Source: Haemophilus haemolyticus M19501 (lineage in GTDB: Bacteria > Pseudomonadota > Gammaproteobacteria > Enterobacterales > Pasteurellaceae). Taken from it: DNA of 64,000 nucleotides. The notes below the pieces were generated by a model. The model saw only the letters and a list, made by a program, of their open reading frames with translations. It did no database searches and was not told the DNA's origin. The stretch is from positions 62,001 through 126,000 of the forward strand of contig NZ_AFQO01000007.1 of the NCBI RefSeq assembly GCF_000222025.1, given 5' to 3'. A program made the translations under genes and the position numbers. Within the stretch, counting starts at the first letter, position 1. The number at the start of each line of letters is the position of its first letter. Below are positions 59,353 through 64,000 of the stretch, piece by piece.

Positions 59353-60342
59353 ATGAAGAAACAAGATCTTATGAGCATAGACGAGATCCAGAAACTTGCA
59401 GATCCCGACATGCAAAAAGTTAATCAAAATATTCTTGCTCAGCTTAATTCAGATGTTCCATTAATAGGACAGTTAGGTTTTTATATTGTTCAAGGTGGAG
59501 GTAAGCGGATCCGTCCATTGATCGCAGTTCTCGCAGCTCGATCTTTAGGGTTTGAGGGCTCTAATTCAATTACTTGTGCTACTTTTGTTGAATTTATTCA
59601 TACTGCCTCTTTATTGCATGATGATGTGGTGGATGAGTCCGATATGCGTCGTGGGCGCGCTACGGCGAATTCAGAATTTGGGAATGCTGCAAGCGTACTT
59701 GTAGGAGACTTTATTTATACGCGTGCATTTCAATTAGTTGCACAATTAGAGTCATTGAAGATTTTGGGAATTATGGCCGATGCGACTAACGTTTTAGCGG
59801 AAGGCGAAGTTCAGCAGTTAATGAATGTTAATGATCCCGAAACGAGCGAAGCTAATTATATGCGTGTAATTTATAGTAAAACTGCCCGTTTGTTTGAAGT
59901 GGCGGGTCAGGCTGCTGCAATTGTCGCGGGTGGAACAGAAGATCAAGAAAAGGCTTTACAAGATTATGGGCGTTATCTTGGAACTGCATTTCAGCTCGTG
60001 GATGATGTATTGGATTATAGTGCAAATGCACAAGCTCTAGGTAAAAATGTAGGAGATGATTTAGCTGAAGGCAAACCAACTCTTCCTCTGCTACATGCTA
60101 TGCGTCATGGTAATGCTCAACAGGCTGCTTTAATTCGCGAAGCGATTGAGCAAGGTGGTAAACGTGAAGCTATTGATGAAGTATTAGCTATTATGGCTGA
60201 GCATAAGTCTTTAGATTATGCGATGAATCGTGCAAAAGAAGAAGCTCAAAAAGCAGTAGATGCAATTGCAATGTTGCCAGACAGTGATTATAAGAAGGCA
60301 TTGATTTCTTTGGCGTATTTGTCTGTGGATAGAAATTATTAG
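59353..60342 (+). CDS. ispB: IspB, octaprenyl diphosphate synthase
   Basis: 329 residues (an internal ATG at 59371 is a possible alternative start). First Asp-rich motif LLHDDVVDESDMRRG and second DDVLDYSANAQALGK / GDDLAEGKPT bind Mg-diphosphate. It makes the polyprenyl chain for ubiquinone and menaquinone. Divergent from rplU, the usual arrangement. Confidence 0.95.
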   Translation: MKKQDLMSIDEIQKLADPDMQKVNQNILAQLNSDVPLIGQLGFYIVQGGGKRIRPLIAVLAARSLGFEGSNSITCATFVEFIHTASLLHDDVVDESDMRRGRATANSEFGNAASVLVGDFIYTRAFQLVAQLESLKILGIMADATNVLAEGEVQQLMNVNDPETSEANYMRVIYSKTARLFEVAGQAAAIVAGGTEDQEKALQDYGRYLGTAFQLVDDVLDYSANAQALGKNVGDDLAEGKPTLPLLHAMRHGNAQQAALIREAIEQGGKREAIDEVLAIMAEHKSLDYAMNRAKEEAQKAVDAIAMLPDSDYKKALISLAYLSVDRNY

Positions 60343-60392
60343 TCCTTAATTTAGCTTATATACTTGATACCAATTAATTTTAATTAAACTTT

Positions 60393-61130
60393 ATGAATAC
60401 AGAACTTCAATCTAAACCCGAGCAAAGTGCGGTTAACTTTCAAGGTAAAACTCGTAAACAAAAGGTACGCAAAGATCCTAATGCTCCTTTTATTCGTGAA
60501 AAACTTGAGTTGCCAGACGGACATAATAAACTCCTTTTACATTCATGCTGTGCGCCTTGCTCGGGTGAAGTGATGGAAGCAATCCTTGCATCTGGCATTG
60601 AATTTACGATTTATTTTTACAATCCGAACATTCATCCACTCAAAGAATATTTAATTCGTAAAGAAGAAAATATTCGTTTTGCCCAAAAATTTGGCATTCC
60701 ATTTATTGATGCAGATTACGATCGTCAAAATTGGTTTGATCGTGCCAAAGGAATGGAATGGGAGCCAGAGAGGGGAATTCGTTGTACTATGTGTTTTGAT
60801 ATGCGCTTTGAAAAAGCTGCTGAATATGCTCATGAACATGGTTTCCCTGTATTTACTAGTTGCCTGGGTATTTCTCGCTGGAAGGATATGAATCAAATCA
60901 ATGGCTGTGGGCATCGCGCTGCAGAAAAATATGATGATGTTATTTATTGGGATTACAACTGGCGAAAAGAAGGTGGCTCGCAACGCATGATTGAGATTAG
61001 TAAGCGTGAGCGGTTTTATCAACAGGAATATTGCGGCTGTGTGTATTCTTTACGTGATAGTAATAAATGGCGAGAAGAGACTGGTCGTCAAAAAATTGAA
61101 ATCGGAAAATTGTATTATAGTGCAGATTAA
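60393..61130 (+). CDS. queH: QueH, epoxyqueuosine reductase
   Basis: 245 residues (DUF208). Cysteines in [13 protein letters not shown] and [11 protein letters not shown] ligate a [4Fe-4S] cluster and a nearby iron; another Cys pair lies at CGCVYSL. QueH reduces epoxyqueuosine to queuosine and replaces the cobalamin-dependent QueG. It starts 50 bases after ispB and ends at a bidirectional terminator. Confidence 0.93.
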   Translation: MNTELQSKPEQSAVNFQGKTRKQKVRKDPNAPFIREKLELPDGHNKLLLHSCCAPCSGEVMEAILASGIEFTIYFYNPNIHPLKEYLIRKEENIRFAQKFGIPFIDADYDRQNWFDRAKGMEWEPERGIRCTMCFDMRFEKAAEYAHEHGFPVFTSCLGISRWKDMNQINGCGHRAAEKYDDVIYWDYNWRKEGGSQRMIEISKRERFYQQEYCGCVYSLRDSNKWREETGRQKIEIGKLYYSAD

Positions 61131-61143
61131 TATGATGAACACA

Positions 61144-61172
61144 AAAAAGGCTTGGAATCCCAAGCCTTTTTC
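61144..61172. terminator. Bidirectional terminator between queH and rplS
   Basis: AAAAGGCTTGG and CCAAGCCTTTT form an 11-base stem with a four-base loop and T-runs on both strands. Confidence 0.92.
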
Positions 61173-61181
61173 TTTGCGAAA

Positions 61182-61532
61182 TTATTCGCCCAAACGCTCT
61201 TTAATACGAGCTGATTTACCTGAACGTTCACGTAAGTAGTAAAGTTTAGCTTTACGTACTGCACCTTTACGTTTAACAGCGATAGAATCTACAGCTGGAG
61301 AGTGAGTTTGGAATACACGCTCAACACCTACGCCGTTAGATACTTTACGTAAAGTAAATGCTGAGTGCAAGCCACGGTTACGAATTGCAATAACCACGCC
61401 TTCGAATGCTTGCAAACGACGTTTGCTACCTTCAACTACCCATACTTTAACTTCTAAAGTATCACCTGGGCGGAAGCTAGGTACGTTTTGTTTTAATTGT
61501 TCTTGTTCAAGTTGTTTGATAACGTTAGACAT
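61182..61532 (-). CDS. rplS: Ribosomal protein bL19
   Basis: 116 residues; [35 protein letters not shown] and [15 protein letters not shown] are typical. Last gene of rpsP-rimM-trmD-rplS. Confidence 0.98.
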   Translation of the reverse strand: MSNVIKQLEQEQLKQNVPSFRPGDTLEVKVWVVEGSKRRLQAFEGVVIAIRNRGLHSAFTLRKVSNGVGVERVFQTHSPAVDSIAVKRKGAVRKAKLYYLRERSGKSARIKERLGE

Positions 61533-61568
61533 AGTTTGATCCTTTATTGATCCTAGATGTAACTGAAA

Positions 61569-62309
61569 CTAACTGTTATATTCGGCTTGTGCCTCTTTTA
61601 ACAGCTTACGTTGTTCGTCAGTCAGAGCTAGGCCTTCTAAGAGCTCAGGGCGTCGGAGCCACGTTCTTTGTAGCGATTGTTTTAATCGCCATTTCCGAAT
61701 TTCTTCGTGATGTCCCGACATCAGCACGGGTGGTACAGTTAATCCTTCTAACACTTCCGGTCTGGTGTAATGCGGACAATCTAATAGACCATCTGCAAAA
61801 GAATCTTCTTCTGCGGAGGCTTGTTTGCCTAATACACCGGGAATAAAACGTGCAACAGCATCAATTAATGTCATTGCTGGCAATTCCCCACCAGTCAGAA
61901 CGTAATCCCCGATTGACCATTCTTCATCAATTTCAGTTTGAATCAATCGCTCATCAATACCTTCGTAACGCCCACATACCAAAATCAATTTCTGATTTTG
62001 AGCAAGTTCCGTTACGCCGCTTTGATCGAGTTTACGTCCTTGTGGAGAAAGGTAAATCACCTTTGCGCCTTCTCCTGCCGCTGCTTTCGCAGCATGAATT
62101 GCATCCCGTAAAGGTTGCACCATCATCAGCATTCCAGGACCACCACCATAAGGACGGTCATCCACGGTTTTATGCTTGTCGAATGTAAAATCTCTTGGAT
62201 TCCAATATTCTATTTGCAGAAGATTATGTTTTACGGCTCTACCTGTAACCCCAAATTCCGTAATCGCTTTAAACATTTCGGGGAATAATGAAATCACCCC
62301 TATCCACAT
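61569..62309 (-). CDS. trmD: TrmD, tRNA (guanine-37 N1)-methyltransferase
   Basis: 246 residues with the knotted SPOUT fold: [19 protein letters not shown], the Gly-rich YGGGPGMLM, and the SAM loop [13 protein letters not shown] / [14 protein letters not shown]. It methylates G37 and prevents frameshifting. It lies in the rpsP operon. Confidence 0.97.
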   Translation of the reverse strand: MWIGVISLFPEMFKAITEFGVTGRAVKHNLLQIEYWNPRDFTFDKHKTVDDRPYGGGPGMLMMVQPLRDAIHAAKAAAGEGAKVIYLSPQGRKLDQSGVTELAQNQKLILVCGRYEGIDERLIQTEIDEEWSIGDYVLTGGELPAMTLIDAVARFIPGVLGKQASAEEDSFADGLLDCPHYTRPEVLEGLTVPPVLMSGHHEEIRKWRLKQSLQRTWLRRPELLEGLALTDEQRKLLKEAQAEYNS

Positions 62310-62346
62310 AAAAAGCCTACTACATTACGTTTGTGCATACTTGAGA

Positions 62347-62874
62347 TTAGAAACCAGCGTCCCAATCCACTTCAATAGTTTTCGTGGTGAGATCGACTCT
62401 TTTAACTACTTGTTCATACAAAAACGGAATTAACCGCTCTTGTTTTCCAAAAGCATCTTTGGTATTAGCTTTCACCACTAGCACATCATTAGAACCGGTT
62501 TCCATCATCTCTGTTACAGTTCCCATTGTATAACCTTCTAGGTTTACGACTGAGCAACCAATTAAATCGTGCCAGTAATAATCGCCTTCTTCCAGTTCTG
62601 GGAAAACAGATAAATCCACACCAATTTCAACATTTGCTAAAATTTGTGCGGCTTCACGGTCATCAACGCCTTTTAATTTAACGATGATTTCGTGATTATG
62701 ATGACGCCAGTTTTCTAATTCCGTTGGCTGCCATTCACCTTTGATTTTTAAAAACCAAGGTTGATACTCAAAAATGCTTTCAGCTTGTTCTGTTGATGAA
62801 TAAATACGTAACCACCCACGAATACCGTAGGTTGAGCCTAATTTGCCCACAACTTCAATACGTTGTTGTTCCAT
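62347..62874 (-). CDS. rimM: RimM, 30S maturation factor
   Basis: 175 residues from ATG 62874 ([20 protein letters not shown]); an ATG three codons upstream is possible. An N-terminal RimM domain is followed by a PRC barrel ([28 protein letters not shown]). It helps assemble the 30S head with uS19. Between rpsP and trmD as expected. Confidence 0.96.
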   Translation of the reverse strand: MEQQRIEVVGKLGSTYGIRGWLRIYSSTEQAESIFEYQPWFLKIKGEWQPTELENWRHHNHEIIVKLKGVDDREAAQILANVEIGVDLSVFPELEEGDYYWHDLIGCSVVNLEGYTMGTVTEMMETGSNDVLVVKANTKDAFGKQERLIPFLYEQVVKRVDLTTKTIEVDWDAGF

Positions 62875-62918
62875 ATTTTTCACCTATCTTAGTTTAAGAA
62901 CTAAATCAAAAAGCGAAA

Positions 62919-63164
62919 TTATGCTTTTTGAGCTTCTTTTATCAAAGTTGCAACACGGTCTGAAAGTGATGCACCTTGACCAACCCAGTGGTTAACACGG
63001 TCTAGGTCGATACGAACACGTTCTGCGTTACCTTGTGCGATAGGATTGAAGAAACCTACACGCTCAATGAAACGACCGTCACGTGGTGAACGGCTGTCAG
63101 CTACTACGATTTGATAAAATGGGCGTTTTTTAGCTCCGCCACGAGATAAACGAATGGTTACCAT
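62919..63164 (-). CDS. rpsP: Ribosomal protein bS16
   Basis: 81 residues; [20 protein letters not shown], then [14 protein letters not shown], is the standard start. First gene of rpsP-rimM-trmD-rplS, with AAGGTTATG at its start. Confidence 0.98.
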   Translation of the reverse strand: MVTIRLSRGGAKKRPFYQIVVADSRSPRDGRFIERVGFFNPIAQGNAERVRIDLDRVNHWVGQGASLSDRVATLIKEAQKA

Positions 63165-63271
63165 AACCTTCCTCTAAATGTTTAATTACTAAAAGAATAT
63201 TCCCAAATTCGAAAGCGATTTAAGAATATAGCTTACTTTTTTCTCTGTATATATAGACAAAAAGCCCGCGA

Positions 63272-63299
63272 ATTTTATACTTTTTGAGCAAAATTGCAA
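63272..63299 (-). promoter_or_regulatory. Promoter of the rpsP operon with GC-rich discriminator
   Basis: On the minus strand TTGCAA and TAAAAT are 16 bases apart, followed by TCGCGGGC, a GC-rich discriminator of the type under stringent (ppGpp) control, as expected for ribosomal operons. It lies about 110 bases before rpsP. The rest of 63165-63474 is AT-rich with no further gene. Confidence 0.55.
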
Positions 63300-63474
63300 G
63301 TTTTGGATGCGCATTCTAATAAGTACGTTATATTCTTTTGAAAAGGTAAACATTATTATTCACATGCAATTTTGTTTTACGTATAATCTAAGAAACTCTC
63401 AAGCAGTTTTAGGTCAAGTTTACGCGTTAAGCGGTATTTTATATTGATAAAATATCAGTTAAATGAGGTTTATT

Positions 63475-64000
63475 ATGAAAATCGGTTTTCATTCTGTGTT
63501 ACTTGGATTAGCGTCATGTATTGGCATTCAACAATCTGTGATAGCGAGTCCTCCCCCGTCTTCTCACCAATCAATATCAACTGAGTCCGCGGAGGCTTTA
63601 AAGCAACAATTTTCAATCGCTTTAGCTAAACAAGAAAAGCAACAAGTTTCGATTTTACAGAAAAAACTCACCGCACTTTTTTCTTTACCTCCTCAATTTC
63701 TAGATAACCAGATCCAAATAAGCGAAAAAATCCTTACTCGTATTTTTAAAACAGATAAAAATCTAACCCCTAAATTTCTTGATTACTTATACTTTGAGCC
63801 GATAAATACTGGCGATGCTAATTTAATTCAGGAAATGAAGAAAAACTTATTGGTGTCTTTTTTAGCAAATGAGCAGGCAAAAATTTATATTCGTCAAACA
63901 GATAATTCGGAGCAATTTGTTCAGGCTTTAATGGAGCGGGGAGCAAAAGCAGATCAAATTATACTATTGTCTTTGAATGCTAAAGATATATTTCAAAAAA
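63475..64000 (+). CDS. Unrecognised exported protein (partial, runs off the window)
   Basis: The frame from ATG 63475 (AATGAGGT ribosome site) stays open for 175 codons to the edge. A signal peptide ([21 protein letters not shown]) is followed by a helical, Gln/Lys-rich region ([20 protein letters not shown]) and [22 protein letters not shown] do not recognise the family. It contains one Haemophilus uptake signal. The missing C-terminus prevents any assignment. Confidence 0.7.
   Translation, partial: MKIGFHSVLLGLASCIGIQQSVIASPPPSSHQSISTESAEALKQQFSIALAKQEKQQVSILQKKLTALFSLPPQFLDNQIQISEKILTRIFKTDKNLTPKFLDYLYFEPINTGDANLIQEMKKNLLVSFLANEQAKIYIRQTDNSEQFVQALMERGAKADQIILLSLNAKDIFQK

Overview
The window is a Pasteurellaceae chromosome, almost certainly Haemophilus of the influenzae/haemolyticus group. 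The 9-base Haemophilus uptake signal AAGTGCGGT recurs in genes and, as inverted pairs, in terminators. Core gene order (tgt-yajC-secD-secF, nlpI-pnp, rpsP-rimM-trmD-rplS, rplU-rpmA-obgE) and protein lengths also fit. Overall base composition is AT-rich.

Layout. 1-2806: nrfC (cut by the edge), nrfB and nrfA, the formate-dependent nitrite reductase operon, on the minus strand. 2807-4071: an insertion behind hrpA carrying an unknown membrane/coiled-coil gene and leaving a second, decayed copy of the hrpA tail. 4072-10792: hrpA, two small membrane proteins and a Kef-type antiporter. 10850-24000: an accessory mosaic of gene fragments (oxidoreductase, DUF4405, flavodoxin, IS1, DUF1349, multicopper oxidase, alcohol dehydrogenase, RND pump), a ribbon-helix-helix gene, a DUF411 gene, an arsenic cassette (arsR-arsC-acr3), a MerR-controlled cation exporter and a four-gene tyrosine-recombinase module. 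24001-64000: mostly core genes: ssb/uvrA, queA-tgt, yajC-secDF, arfA, mltF, deaD, nlpI-pnp, thiosulfate uptake genes, the queuosine precursor transporter, pdxH, typA, glnA, pepB-ndk, obgE, ribosomal proteins, ispB, queH, trmD-rimM-rpsP.

Main points of interest. The arsenic cassette carries DNA uptake sequences of Neisseriaceae dialects (AGGCAGCCTGAA at three places and ATGCCGTCTGAA in a terminator), so it was probably acquired from a Kingella/Neisseria-like donor. A copy of the uptake-like motif inside acr3 lies at a recombination joint that left a second acr3 3' end. The recombinase module is a tight operon of three tyrosine recombinases plus a small TnpC-like protein; the second recombinase is split by a frameshift at a run of six A. 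Between queA and tgt is a tiny hydrophobic peptide that looks like an Ibs toxin, with a strong opposing promoter for an antisense RNA. A preQ1-I riboswitch precedes the queuosine-precursor transporter, and ArfA ends in an intragenic terminator.

How the genes cooperate. nrfABC(D) passes electrons to nitrite; yajC/secD/secF form the Sec accessory complex; queA, tgt, yhhQ and queH all serve queuosine in tRNA; YeeE/YeeD import thiosulfate; arsR/arsC/acr3 sense, reduce and export arsenic; pnp, deaD and nlpI form a conserved RNA-turnover neighbourhood.
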